Under the pieces are notes generated by a model. The model did not search any database, was not told the origin of the DNA, and was given only the letters and a program-made list of their open reading frames with translations. Below, one piece after another: positions 16,953-25,671 of a DNA stretch of 64,000 bases. The stretch spans positions 115,752-179,751 of the forward strand of contig NZ_JAEAMR010000018.1 in the NCBI RefSeq assembly GCF_015999245.1, written 5' to 3'. Made by a program: the position numbers and the translations under genes. Origin of the DNA: Streptomyces sp. AV19. Lineage in GTDB: Bacteria; Actinomycetota; Actinomycetes; Streptomycetales; Streptomycetaceae. Each line of letters begins with the position of its first letter. Position 1 is the stretch's first letter.

Positions 16953-18230
16953 TCAGTCGAGCTGGTTCTTGTGGACGCGGCCGCCCTTCATGATGAGGGC
17001 GAGGTTCTTCCCCGGGTCGGCCAGCAGACCCAGGTCCTGCGTGGGATCCCCATTGACGAGCAGCAGATCGGCCCACGCACCCGGCTCGATCACCCCAAGC
17101 CGCGCCCCCTTGTACGGATCCCGCTCACCCGACAGCCGGAACAACTCCGCGTTCCCCGACGTCGCCATCCGCAACGCCTCCACCGGACTGAAACCGAAGT
17201 GGCTCGACAGACGGACGAACATCTCGGTCTGCCGGTGCGTCTCGCTCGGGCTGAGTGTCAGGTCGGTGCCGAAGGCGAGTTTGACCCCGTACCTGCGGGC
17301 CCACTCGTAGGTGCGCTTCACTCCCTCGCAGACCTGGCGGTTCTTCTCCGTCCTCTCGGGGTCGGGGTAGTGGTGGTCGCTCTCCAGCCACGGCTGGGTG
17401 CTCAGCCACACGCTCTTCCTCGCGAGCATCGCGACGGTCTCCTCGCTCGCGAGATGCCCGTGCTCGATCGACACGATCCCCGCCTCGACCGAACGCCGGA
17501 TGCCCTCCGAGTTGTAGACGTGCGCGGCCACGTACGTGCCCCAGTCGGACGCCGCCTCGACCGCCGCCCGCAGCTCGTCGGGCGTGAACTGCTGGACGTC
17601 CAGGGGGTCGTACACGGAGGAGACCCCGCCGCCCGCGTACACCTTGATCTGGTTGGCGCCCCTCTTGAGCTGCTCGCGCACGGCGGCCAGGACGCGGTCG
17701 CGCCCGTCGGCCAGCCGTACGTACCCCGTCGTCTCGATGCGTGTCTCGGGTCCTCCGAACTCCCGTGCCGCGTCGTAGATTTCGGAGAAGTCACCGTGCC
17801 CGGAGGTCTGGGAGACCATCCCCTCGCTCGCGTAGATCCTCGGCCCCGGGAAGCGGCCTGCGTCGATGGTCCGCCGGAGGGCGGTCGAAGGCCCGCCCAT
17901 GTCCCGGACGGTGGTGAAGCCGCGCATGAGCATGCGCTCGGCCTCGGCCAGGGCGTTGTAGTGGGCCACGCCCGTGGCGCCCTGCATGATCTCGGCCTCC
18001 GTGTTCCCGGCCATGAACACGTGCACGTGCGCGTCGCTGAGACCGGGCATGAGGACGCGCCCGCCCCCGTCGACGACCGCGGCCTCCGGAGCTGGGGCCT
18101 CGCCCACGGCGGCGATCCGCCCGTCCGCCACGTACACCGAGCGCGGATCGCTCACCTCGTCGTGCACGCCGTCGAAGACCCGCGCATTGGTGATCAGGAC
18201 GGGCGGGGGAGGCTGCAGCTCGCTCATCAT
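16953..18230 (-). CDS. metal-dependent amidohydrolase (prolidase/imidazolonepropionase-like)
   Basis: 425 residues with the binuclear-metal amidohydrolase ligand set: H-V-H-V near 67, the carbamylated Lys in NQIKVYAGGGV near 196, His in AAHVYN near 238, His in SIEHGHL near 257 and Asp in FGTDLTLS near 322. The N- and C-terminal beta-sandwich halves (ARVFDG, ADLLLVNGDP) are in place. Actinobacterial relatives cleave Xaa-Pro dipeptides, N-acyl amino acids or organophosphates. Two adjacent ATG codons (18230, 18227) are possible starts. Confidence 0.9.
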   Translation of the reverse strand: MMSELQPPPPVLITNARVFDGVHDEVSDPRSVYVADGRIAAVGEAPAPEAAVVDGGGRVLMPGLSDAHVHVFMAGNTEAEIMQGATGVAHYNALAEAERMLMRGFTTVRDMGGPSTALRRTIDAGRFPGPRIYASEGMVSQTSGHGDFSEIYDAAREFGGPETRIETTGYVRLADGRDRVLAAVREQLKRGANQIKVYAGGGVSSVYDPLDVQQFTPDELRAAVEAASDWGTYVAAHVYNSEGIRRSVEAGIVSIEHGHLASEETVAMLARKSVWLSTQPWLESDHHYPDPERTEKNRQVCEGVKRTYEWARRYGVKLAFGTDLTLSPSETHRQTEMFVRLSSHFGFSPVEALRMATSGNAELFRLSGERDPYKGARLGVIEPGAWADLLLVNGDPTQDLGLLADPGKNLALIMKGGRVHKNQLD

Positions 18231-18504
18231 CGTCTCGTCGTCCTCTCGGGAGGGACCACAGCAACGGCGGCGGACGGCCGTACAGCGACAGAGCGAGGCC
18301 CGGAACGCCCGCCGGGCACGAGGATCCACTGTCCTGCCCGCCATGGCAGCCCCGCAGCCCCGTTTTTGGCCACACCCGAGGGGTGCGGGACCCGAGGGGC
18401 GCGGGGCGCCGTCCCGACGAGATCGTCTACGCCGGCGCCACCGGCGCCCCGGCCCGCCCCTGGATCACCGCGGCACCCACCGCCGCACCCGCGTCACCGA
18501 CGAG

Positions 18505-18539
18505 ATGCCGCACCGGGCGCCCACAGCCCGGTGCGGCAT
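18505..18539 (-). terminator. strong perfect hairpin after the PAP2-type gene
   Basis: A 14-bp perfect stem, atgccgcaccgggc with gcccggtgcggcat, around a 7-base loop, three bases beyond the stop of the minus-strand membrane enzyme. The remaining 270 bp up to the amidohydrolase start hold no gene that I can support. Confidence 0.8.
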
Positions 18540-18542
18540 GGC

Positions 18543-19919
18543 TCACACCAGTTCGGGCTGCGGTTCCGGTTGCCGTGCCGGCGCGGCCTTCGGTTCCCAC
18601 AGCCTGGTGGTCCGGACGTAGCCGTAGATCACCGAGGCCATCGCCAGAAGGAGAAGCGGTCCGGACACCCACGGGTTTTCGCCCATCTCCACCGACAGAT
18701 AGCGGTAGGACAGCAGGAGCGCGGCGAAGACCGCCGTGCCGTAGGCGACCAGCTGGATTCCGGCCCGGTCCCAGCCGCGGTCGAACGCGCGCAGAGCCGC
18801 CTCGATCGTGAGCGTGAACACCACGCCGGCGACGAGATCCGCGCCGTAGTGGTAGCCGAAGCCCAGCGTCGCGCTGAGCGTGGCGATCAGCCAGAACGTC
18901 CCCGCGATCCTCAGCGCCCGTGGGCCCTTGCGGGTGTGAATGAAGATCGCGGTGGCCCACGCCGTGTGCAGGCTGGGCATGCAGTTGCGAGGGGTGATCG
19001 CGTCGTACAGCGCCGGGTGCGGGGTACCGATCGACGGCAGCGTGTTCGGCCACAGGTCGGCCACCGCCCACTCCACGCCGCCGGTGCCGGAGGCGCCCGG
19101 ACCGTAGGCGAAGACCGGTCCGACCACCGGGAAGATCATGTAGATGCCCGGCCCGAGGAGCCCGATCACCAGAAAGGTGCGCACCAGATGATGGCGCGGG
19201 AAGCGGCGCTCGGCCGCCACGTGGCGCAGCTGGTACAGCGCGACGGCGACCGCGGCCAGTGCGAGCTGGGCGTAGACCGCGTTGAGAAGATGGGAGCCGA
19301 TCGGGCCGGTGGCCTCGAGGATCCGGCCCGCCAGCCACGACGGGTTGCCCAGCGCGTGATCGGCGGTTGCCACGTACTGGTCGAGCACCATCGGGCGGGT
19401 CTTCGCCGTGATGTGCAGCCAGGTGTCACCGGCCTTGCGGCCGGCCACCAGCAGCAGCCCCAGCCCGACGGCCTTGAGCAGGAGGACACGTTCCTGGCCG
19501 GTACGGCGCGTGACGGCGATGACCGCGCAGCCCAGCATCACCCACAACGCGCCGTTGCCGAAGTACCGGCCGTCGGATGTGTCGGCGTCGACCGCCCACC
19601 GCACCAGGACGAAGACGATGTCGATGCCGATCGCGGCACCCGCCGCGATGAACCGTTGCCGCCAGGTGAGCACCACCATCATCAACAGCAGACCGCCGTA
19701 CAGCGGCCCTGGCTTGGGGGCGAAGATCACCTCTTTCGCCTGGTTGGTGATCGGCCCCGGTTCGCCGGTGTAGTGACGCGCGGCGATCTCCAGCGCGATG
19801 AGGAACCCGAGAGCCACCACGCCCGCCGCGGCCCACAGGATCACCCGTGGCTGCCGCCACGAGGCGAACGTAATTCTGCCGTTTATTCGCGAAAGCACCC
19901 GCGACACTATAGGCGTCAA
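18543..19919 (-). CDS. PAP2-superfamily membrane protein (inositol phosphorylceramide synthase-like)
   Basis: About 458 residues with at least ten hydrophobic segments. The phosphatase motifs are C-M-P-S-L-H-T near 313 and G-Y-H-Y-G-A-D near 356, the SxxH and HxxxD blocks of the PAP2/Aur1 group, here with the Aur1-like spacing. Such enzymes dephosphorylate or transfer phospholipid head groups at the membrane. The start is uncertain: the longest frame begins at a TTG, with GTG codons 4 and 7 codons later. A TATAGT hexamer overlaps the first of these, so a leaderless start is possible. Confidence 0.82.
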   Translation of the reverse strand: MTPIVSRVLSRINGRITFASWRQPRVILWAAAGVVALGFLIALEIAARHYTGEPGPITNQAKEVIFAPKPGPLYGGLLLMMVVLTWRQRFIAAGAAIGIDIVFVLVRWAVDADTSDGRYFGNGALWVMLGCAVIAVTRRTGQERVLLLKAVGLGLLLVAGRKAGDTWLHITAKTRPMVLDQYVATADHALGNPSWLAGRILEATGPIGSHLLNAVYAQLALAAVAVALYQLRHVAAERRFPRHHLVRTFLVIGLLGPGIYMIFPVVGPVFAYGPGASGTGGVEWAVADLWPNTLPSIGTPHPALYDAITPRNCMPSLHTAWATAIFIHTRKGPRALRIAGTFWLIATLSATLGFGYHYGADLVAGVVFTLTIEAALRAFDRGWDRAGIQLVAYGTAVFAALLLSYRYLSVEMGENPWVSGPLLLLAMASVIYGYVRTTRLWEPKAAPARQPEPQPELV

Positions 19920-19922
19920 CCG

Positions 19923-19952
19923 CCTGACCGATTTGTCAGGTGTTGGTCAACA
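19923..19952. promoter_or_regulatory. two adjacent palindromes upstream of the PAP2-type gene
   Basis: cctgac-cgattt-gtcagg (19923-19940) is directly followed by tgttg-gt-caaca (19941-19952). Both arms are perfect. They lie just upstream of the PAP2-type start and are candidate repressor sites. Confidence 0.4.
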
Positions 19953-20287
19953 ATGCCACTCTTCGCGCCAAAGAGACCGGCTTTCCGGCGAAGGACGGGC
20001 AATGCGGGCACTCGTCGACAGTCCGATCATGCCATCGGGGCGGTGCGGGTGGCTCCGCCGGTCCGGCTTCACCCACTCCCCCGCGGAGCAGGAGTACGAG
20101 CCATCGTGGCAGCGCGCCGAGGCTCCACTGTGCGTGCCGCCGCTTCCGCCGGCGACGGACGAGCCGCTGCCACCCGTCACGGAAGACGTTGTCCCGGGCG
20201 CCTCGGAAGGCAGGTGCAAGACCGCGGCCGGCACGGCGGCCGACGCCACTCCGGTGCGTCCCACCCGGTGAGCGATCAGGACGCTCA
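19947..20287 (-). CDS. possible small secreted protein
   Basis: 113 residues starting MSVLIAHRVGRTGVASAAVP, which could be a weak signal peptide, with GGGGGGAA nine bases before the ATG. The middle is a Gly/Ser linker followed by S-A-R-C-H-D-G-S-Y-S, which recalls the first Cys block of DUF3761-type secreted domains. The rest of that domain is not readable, so the gene may be degenerate. It ends 27 bp before the PAP2-type gene on the same strand. I hold this as a low-confidence gene. Confidence 0.35.
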
Positions 20288-20369
20288 TGGCCGGGTTCCC
20301 CCCTGATGAGCTACTGCGCGAAGCCTTTGCCCGCACGACCCCGCCCCCCGGGCGCCGCCACGACAGGCG

Positions 20370-21257
20370 CTAGCCCGCCCGCACCCGGCGCAGCACCTCG
20401 ATGCCCAGCTCCAGCGCCTCCTCCGGTTCCGTCACGCACTGCTGCAGGTCGACGAAGCAGCTGTCCGCACCGGATTCCCGTACGCCGCGCAGCACCGTGG
20501 CGATGTCCTCGGCCGACGCGCCCGGCCGGGGGTTGTGGCGCAGGCACTGGCGCAGCGCTTCCGGGTCGCGGCCGGCTTCCTCGGCGGCGCGGCGGGCCGT
20601 GGCCCAGAGGCCGGCGTGGGCCTCGGGCGGCAGGACGACGCCGGCCCAGCCGTCGGCACGGCGGCCGACGCGCCGCATCGCGGCCGGGCCGAATCCGCCC
20701 AGGAGGACGGGCGGGTGGGGTCGTTGGACGGGGCGGAGGCCGACGTGGGCAGGCGGAACGGTCCACTGCGGGCCTGTGTGAGCGAACGTTTCCTCGGTCC
20801 AGATGCCGTGGAGGACGTCGAGGATCTCGTCGAGCAGTGCGCCGCGGCGGGTGAAGTCGGCGTTGACGGCGCTGTATTCATCACGCATCCAGCCGATCCC
20901 GAAACCGGCGTCCAGGCGGCCGCCGCTGACCTGGTCCAGCGAGGTGAGGCTCCGGGCGAGCAACAGGGGCGGGTACCAGGGGGCGTTGAGGGTGCTCGTG
21001 CCGAGCCGTACGCGGCCGGTGGCGGTGGCGGCGACGGTGAGGACGGTGAGCGGGTCGAGGAAGGTCTTGTACTGGGGCGGGTAGGGGTTCTCGGGGGTGT
21101 GCCCGGGATAGATGTCGCTGGGGGCGACGGGGGTGAGGGAGCGGTCCCCGACCCACAGCGAGTCGAATCCGGCGGCCTCGGCGTCCCGGGCGAAACCGGC
21201 GATCGCCGCGGCGCGGGCATGCGTTCCGTACTGGGGCAGGGCGATACCAATCTGCAT
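20370..21257 (-). CDS. LLM-class F420-dependent oxidoreductase
   Basis: 295 residues with a TIM-barrel luciferase-like opening (MQIGIALPQYGTHA), the segment TATGRVRLGTSTLNAPWYPP typical of coenzyme F420-binding members, LDQVSGGRLDAGFGIGW and the C-terminal RADGWAGVVLPPE. F420 is standard in actinobacteria, so F420 is more likely than FMN. It would catalyse a hydride transfer in the cytoplasm on an unknown substrate. The ATG has a weak AGGGATC ribosome site. No operon partner: the flanks are a 200-bp gap and an oppositely oriented SnoaL-like gene. Confidence 0.88.
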   Translation of the reverse strand: MQIGIALPQYGTHARAAAIAGFARDAEAAGFDSLWVGDRSLTPVAPSDIYPGHTPENPYPPQYKTFLDPLTVLTVAATATGRVRLGTSTLNAPWYPPLLLARSLTSLDQVSGGRLDAGFGIGWMRDEYSAVNADFTRRGALLDEILDVLHGIWTEETFAHTGPQWTVPPAHVGLRPVQRPHPPVLLGGFGPAAMRRVGRRADGWAGVVLPPEAHAGLWATARRAAEEAGRDPEALRQCLRHNPRPGASAEDIATVLRGVRESGADSCFVDLQQCVTEPEEALELGIEVLRRVRAG

Positions 21258-21456
21258 GATCCCTATCGTGGCGGGGCGCCGTCCGCGGGCCCGCGCACGC
21301 GAGGTGTGACGCTCGCCACGGACTCGAAGGCCGCTGACCGGCCCCGCCGAGGGACGCCTCCCAGGACCGTGGGAGGACCCGCCTGCCCCGACCTTCCGCC
21401 CGGTTGAGAAGCGGGACCTGAGAGCATGATCCCCTGCGGAAGGAGAGGAGTCCCCC

Positions 21457-21795
21457 ATGTCCCCGGAAGAGATCGTCGACGGTCAGCTGGCCGCCTACAA
21501 CGCGCGCGACCTCGACAAGTTCCTGGAGTACTACGTCGAGGACGTACCGGTGTACGCGTTCCCGTCGGGCGAGCTCCTCACCGACCGCTCGGGCCCCGCC
21601 TTCCGCGAGCGCTACGCCGCGCTCTTCGCTTCGAGTCCCGGCCTGCACGCCGAACTCGTCTCCCGTGTCACCCACGGCCGTATCGTCATCGACCAGGAGC
21701 GGGTGACCGGTTTCATGGGCGGCGAGGAGCGCTCCGCGGTGGCCCTCTACGAGGTGGGCGAGGAACGCGTCGAGCGGGTCTGGTTCGCGGTCTGA
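21457..21795 (+). CDS. SnoaL-like / NTF2-fold protein
   Basis: 112 residues starting MSPEEIVDGQLAAYNARDLDKFL, the standard SnoaL-like opening (helix, then D-x-x-x-F), followed by the cone-shaped NTF2 sheet and ending VERVWFAV. Members are small isomerases, hydrolases or dehydratases, or ligand-binding proteins. AAGGAGAGGAG precedes the ATG. It stands alone between two intergenic gaps, with no neighbour that hints at a substrate. Confidence 0.82.
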   Translation: MSPEEIVDGQLAAYNARDLDKFLEYYVEDVPVYAFPSGELLTDRSGPAFRERYAALFASSPGLHAELVSRVTHGRIVIDQERVTGFMGGEERSAVALYEVGEERVERVWFAV

Positions 21796-22019
21796 CGCAG
21801 GCTGTCGGCAGCGCTCACGACCGGACGCCGTCGCCCTGCGGCATGTGACGCCCACCACGAGGCGCTGGAGCCACGGCCGTTGCGGCATGACCTCCGGTCC
21901 GGCACCTGCTCGTCCGGGAGGCGCGCGTGCGGCCTCCGTCACACCCACGAGGCGCCATACCGCCGCGACGCCCGGGTAAGGAGCATGAGGCCGGTGGGGA
22001 GAAGAGCAGAGGAGGTCCC

Positions 22020-23174
22020 ATGGTGCGCCGTGGGTGCAAGAGGTTGATGTCCGGGTTCGCCGCCCTTGCGGCGGCCGGGTTGTTGGCGGTCTCCTCACCT
22101 CCTCCGGCCGCTGCGGAACCGGACACGGGCGGCGCGCACGACAGCACCCGGGCGGCCATGGACGCGGCGGTCCGCCGGGGCGTTCCGGGCGTGCTGGCCG
22201 GGGCCTTCGAGGACGGCCGCCGGTGGACGGGTTCGGCGGGGATCGCCGACGACGGCACCAAGCGCGCCCCGCGCCCGGAGGACCGCTTCCGTGCCGGGAG
22301 CATCACAAAGACGTTCCTGGCCACGGTCGTTCTCCAGCTGGAGGCCGAGGGCAGACTCCGTATCGGCGACACGGTCGAGAAGTGGCTGCCCGGAGTGGTA
22401 CGGGGCAACGGCAACGACGGCAGCAAAATCACCGTCCGGCAACTGCTCAACCACACCAGCGGGCTCTACGAGTATCTGAAGGACCCGGCCCCGCACTACG
22501 GCGGCAAGGAGTGGCTGGCCCACCGGTACGACACGTGGAAACCGGAGCAGTTGGCGGCCGTCGCCATGTCCCACCGCCCCGACTTCGCGCCGGGCACCAA
22601 GCACGTCTACACCAACACGAACTACCTCCTGACCGCGCTGATCGTCGAACGCGCCAGTGGCCACTCCTACGAATCCGAGGTCCGTCGGCGCATCATCGAG
22701 CCCCTGGGTCTGCGGGGCACCACCCTGCCCGGCACCAGCAGCAGGCTTCCGCAGCCTTCGGGGCGGGCCTACAAGTTGTTCCCCGACGACCTGAACACCG
22801 TGTACGACGTCACCGAGTACAACCCCAGCCTCATCCGCGGGGCCAGCGACCTCATCACCACCACTGGTGACCTGGACCGCTTCTGCACCGCCCTCCTGCG
22901 CGGCACCCTCCTGCCGCCCGCGCAGCTGAAGGAGATGACGACCACGGACCCCGTCACCGACGGCTACGGACTGGGGCTGTTCACCCTCACCACTTCCTGC
23001 GGCGTCAAGTTGTGGGGTCACAACGGCAGCTTCGCCGGCACCGAGACCTGGGCCCTGTCCACCCGGGACACCCGGCACCGGCTGGCCCTCTACCTCAACA
23101 CCGACGCGTTCCTCGGCGCCGGTCCGGCCTCCGCCGTCATCGATGCGGAGTTCTGCCCGTCGTCCACGCGGTGA
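22020..23174 (+). CDS. secreted serine hydrolase, beta-lactamase class C / D-Ala-D-Ala carboxypeptidase type
   Basis: 384 residues. A Sec signal peptide (MVRRGCKRLMSGFAALAAAG, cut near APPAAAEP) is followed by a penicillin-binding fold: S-I-T-K near 93 (nucleophile Ser and Lys), Y-T-N near 196, and H-N-G near 333 in the place of the KTG box. This is the R61/AmpH group, which acts on peptidoglycan peptides or esters outside the cell. The start ATG has GGAGG five bases upstream. The next element is a riboswitch on the same strand that belongs to the following operon. Confidence 0.9.
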   Translation: MVRRGCKRLMSGFAALAAAGLLAVSSPPPAAAEPDTGGAHDSTRAAMDAAVRRGVPGVLAGAFEDGRRWTGSAGIADDGTKRAPRPEDRFRAGSITKTFLATVVLQLEAEGRLRIGDTVEKWLPGVVRGNGNDGSKITVRQLLNHTSGLYEYLKDPAPHYGGKEWLAHRYDTWKPEQLAAVAMSHRPDFAPGTKHVYTNTNYLLTALIVERASGHSYESEVRRRIIEPLGLRGTTLPGTSSRLPQPSGRAYKLFPDDLNTVYDVTEYNPSLIRGASDLITTTGDLDRFCTALLRGTLLPPAQLKEMTTTDPVTDGYGLGLFTLTTSCGVKLWGHNGSFAGTETWALSTRDTRHRLALYLNTDAFLGAGPASAVIDAEFCPSSTR

Positions 23175-23310
23175 CAGTCTGTCGACGAGGCGTAGGCTGG
23201 CCGGACCGCGTCGCACACGCCACTGTTTTCCCTCCGGACACCAGCGACAACAAGACAACGCGCGAGGTCACCCTGTCGCGATGACGCAAGCGCCCCTACG
23301 CTGATGAGCG

Positions 23311-23506
23311 CAGTCGGTTCGCGCCGCGGTCCGTGGCGCGTCGTAAGAGGGAACCCGGTGGGAATCCGGGACTGACCCGCAGCGGTGAGTGGGAACGAAC
23401 GCCGTCAACGGCACTGGCCCCGTCCAGGGGTCCGGGAAGCGACGGCCAGTAGGTGTCGCCGGAGGAAACCGGCCGACGTGCCCACGAGTCCGAAGACCTG
23501 CCACTG
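23311..23506 (+). promoter_or_regulatory. cobalamin riboswitch 1
   Basis: The sequence carries the cobalamin riboswitch core in order: agagggaacccggtgggaat, then ccgggactgacccgcagcgg, a variable arm, gggaagcgacggccagtagg, and the closing B12-box-like cgagtccgaagacctgcca. Only the plus orientation fits, and the next genes lie 200 bp downstream. It is near-identical in its core to riboswitch 3 and clearly different from riboswitch 2. Cobalamin binding normally lowers expression, so the five-gene set behind it should be on when B12 is scarce. Confidence 0.9.
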
Positions 23507-23507
23507 C

Positions 23508-23532
23508 GCGCGTGCGACGAACTCGCACGCGC
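23508..23532 (+). terminator. hairpin of the riboswitch 1 expression platform
   Basis: A perfect 10-bp stem, gcgcgtgcga with tcgcacgcgc, around a 5-base loop begins two bases after the aptamer end. It has no T-run, but its place makes it a likely conditional terminator. Confidence 0.6.
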
Positions 23533-23654
23533 TGTTCACGGTGGCCTCGAGGGCTGGGCCGGCGGTGCAGGCGGAACGACGCGCGTACGCGGCGCGGCCG
23601 CCCTCCCACTCACCGGTCCTCCGTCGGGCCGGGGCGGCGAGGGAGGACGTGTTC

Positions 23655-23735
23655 GTGACCGAGGCATCCCGCCCGGGCGGCAGACGGCCGCACCGGGCAC
23701 GGCCGTCGTACGGCGGCCCATGCGGCCCATGCTGA
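23655..23735 (+). CDS. possible 26-residue leader peptide ending in C-G-P-C
   Basis: A GTG start lies seven bases after a strong GGGAGGA ribosome site. The 26-residue frame reads VTEASRPGGRRPHRARPSYG then GPCGPC and stops at TGA 23733-23735, overlapping the start region of the kinase gene. The kinase ATGs have no ribosome site of their own, so ribosomes may reach them by terminating here. It could be a coupling leader, or chance. Confidence 0.35.
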   Translation: MTEASRPGGRRPHRARPSYGGPCGPC

Positions 23736-24634
23736 CGGCGTCGTCCCGGACCGGCCGGACGCGGACCGACCCGACGCGGATCGCCTCCGGCGTCTGCCAC
23801 GGCACCCTGGGCGAGCTCTACCAGGGCCCGCTGCGCCCCGGCGCCGATCCGGACATCGCTCTCGTCTCGTTCCCCGTGGACCGCCATGCGTGGGTGTACT
23901 ACACGCACGGCACCGCCGCCCCCAAAAGCGCGTCGCCCCTCGGCGAGAAGGCGGCGACGGCCGCGCGCCTCTTCCTGGACCACTTCGGGCTGACCCTGCC
24001 GCCCGGCCGCTGGAGCACCCACTCCGACCTTGACGTCGGGGTGGGAATGGCCAGTTCCACGGCCGACATCGTGGCGACGCTGCGCTGTCTCTTCCGTGTC
24101 TTCTCCCTGCCGTACGACTTTGACGTGGTCATCGGCATCCTGTCGGCGATAGAGCGTGCCGACAGCGTGTTCCTCGACGAGTTCGCGCTCTACCTCAGCG
24201 GACGGCACCGCGTCCTGCGACGCCTGGGCACCGGTGTCGGCTTCCACACCGCCTTCATCGCGGAGCCGGGCACGGTGGACACCGCCGCCGTCACGCCCCT
24301 GCTCCTGCGGCACTACCGGCGGTACGCGACGGAGTACGAGCGCTGCCTGGCGGACCTGCTCAAGGGCTTCGCCTCCGGTGACCCGGCGGCCGTGGCCCGG
24401 GCGGCGACCTTCAGCGGCGTGCTCTCCCAAGAGGCGCTCCCCAAGCGCACCTTCGAGGCCGTACTGGCCCACCGCGAGGAGTTCGGGGCGGACGGGCTGT
24501 TCGTCGCGCACACCGGCTCCCTCGTCGGCTACCTCTTCACCCAGCGGCCCGCGCCCGCCCTCAAGGGCGAACTGTCCGCCTTCTTCCGCTCGTTCGGCCG
24601 CCAGTGCTCCTTCGCCCAGGGAGGCTTCGCGTGA
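23720..24634 (+). CDS. GHMP-family kinase, PduX-like (L-threonine/L-serine kinase type)
   Basis: 304 residues with the three GHMP motifs in PduX form: H-G-T-L-G-E-L-Y-Q-G-P near 26 (usually GSCGELVQG), the ATP loop GVGMASSTADIVATLR near 107-122 and THTGSLVGYLF near 264. PduX phosphorylates the hydroxyl of L-threonine for the aminopropanol arm of B12. Here no other B12-synthesis gene accompanies it; the next gene is a cysteine-synthase-like enzyme that would use an O-phospho amino acid. ATG 23720 or 23729 is the start; neither has its own ribosome site. Its stop overlaps the next GTG (GTGA). First gene of the riboswitch 1 operon. Confidence 0.85.
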   Translation: MRPMLTASSRTGRTRTDPTRIASGVCHGTLGELYQGPLRPGADPDIALVSFPVDRHAWVYYTHGTAAPKSASPLGEKAATAARLFLDHFGLTLPPGRWSTHSDLDVGVGMASSTADIVATLRCLFRVFSLPYDFDVVIGILSAIERADSVFLDEFALYLSGRHRVLRRLGTGVGFHTAFIAEPGTVDTAAVTPLLLRHYRRYATEYERCLADLLKGFASGDPAAVARAATFSGVLSQEALPKRTFEAVLAHREEFGADGLFVAHTGSLVGYLFTQRPAPALKGELSAFFRSFGRQCSFAQGGFA

Positions 24635-25671
24635 CACACCCCGCACCCCCCGTACACCCCCACATAGCCGACGCCCTCAAGGTCCCCGACCTCGTCCGGC
24701 TGACGGACGGCATGGTCCTGCTGCGCTTCGAGTCGATGAAGATCTACTCGGCGCTCGGGGCCGTCCGGCACCTGCTCGACCGCGGCACCGTACGCCCCGG
24801 ACAGACCGTGATCGACAGTTCCAGCGGCATCTACGCCTACGCCCTGGCGCTGGCCTGCCACCGCCACGGCCTGCGCTGCCACATCGTGGCCTCGACCACG
24901 GTCGACGCCACGACGCTCGCCCAGCTGGAGATCCTCGGCGCCACGGTCGAGCAGGTCAGACCGTCCCGGAACCTCAAGCTCGACCAGGAGTTACGGGTGC
25001 GCCGTGTGCGGGAGATCCTCGTCGAGCGGCCCGACTTCCACTGGATGCGCCAGTACCACGACGACATCCACTACCTGGGCTACCGCGAGGTCGCGGACGC
25101 GGTGGCGGCCGCCCTGCCCGTCGACGCGCTGACCGTCGTCGGCGGAGTCGGGTCCGGGGCCTCGACCGGCGGGCTCGTGGAACACCTGCGCCGCCGCGAC
25201 CCCTCCGTCCGGCTGGTCGGGGTGCAGCCGTTCGGCAGCGTCACCTTCGGGAGCCAGGACCACCACGACCCGGAAGCGATCATCGCCGGCATCGGCTCCT
25301 CGATCGCGTTCGACAACGTCCGCCACCACCTCTACGACGCCGTCCACTGGATGGACTTCGGCCACGCCCTGTCCGGTACGGTCGCCCTGCTGCGCGAGCA
25401 CGCCGTCTTCGCCGGGCTCTCCACCGGAGCCGCCTACCTGGCCGCCGTGCACGAGGCCCGCCGGCATCCCGACCGGCTCCAGCTGGTGATCGGCGCCGAC
25501 ACCGGCCACCGCTACGTGGAGCGGGTGCACGCCCGGCACCGGGAGGCCGCGGACCTCGCCTCGCTCAAGCCCGCCGAGGTCGACAGTCCCGAGGAGATGT
25601 CCATGCCCTGGTCGACGGCGGCGTGGAACCGCGCCGCCTGGCCGACGGGCCGGAAGGAGCCGTCCGCATGA
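24631..25671 (+). CDS. PLP-dependent cysteine-synthase-like enzyme (fold type II)
   Basis: 346 residues. The PLP Lys is K37 in F-E-S-M-K-I-Y-S-A-L-G. The substrate loop D-S-S-S-G-I-Y-A-Y-A-L-A is at 62-73, and the phosphate-binding glycine loop VGSGASTGG is near 173-181. This is the beta-replacement group (cysteine synthase, cystathionine beta-synthase, SbnA). SbnA of staphyloferrin B uses O-phospho-L-serine and an amine nucleophile, a precedent for a role with the kinase upstream. Start GTG overlaps the kinase stop, and the ATGA of the next gene overlaps its own stop, so it is tightly coupled on both sides. Substrate unknown. Confidence 0.85.
   Translation: MTHPAPPVHPHIADALKVPDLVRLTDGMVLLRFESMKIYSALGAVRHLLDRGTVRPGQTVIDSSSGIYAYALALACHRHGLRCHIVASTTVDATTLAQLEILGATVEQVRPSRNLKLDQELRVRRVREILVERPDFHWMRQYHDDIHYLGYREVADAVAAALPVDALTVVGGVGSGASTGGLVEHLRRRDPSVRLVGVQPFGSVTFGSQDHHDPEAIIAGIGSSIAFDNVRHHLYDAVHWMDFGHALSGTVALLREHAVFAGLSTGAAYLAAVHEARRHPDRLQLVIGADTGHRYVERVHARHREAADLASLKPAEVDSPEEMSMPWSTAAWNRAAWPTGRKEPSA

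Noticed and set aside
16971..20306. A plus-strand open frame of about 1110 codons
   Set aside because: It spans three clear minus-strand features (amidohydrolase, terminator, PAP2-type gene) and has no motif of its own.
23720..24634. Assigning the kinase firmly as PduX of B12 synthesis
   Set aside because: No cob gene is adjacent and the operon partners point to another pathway, so only PduX-like is used.
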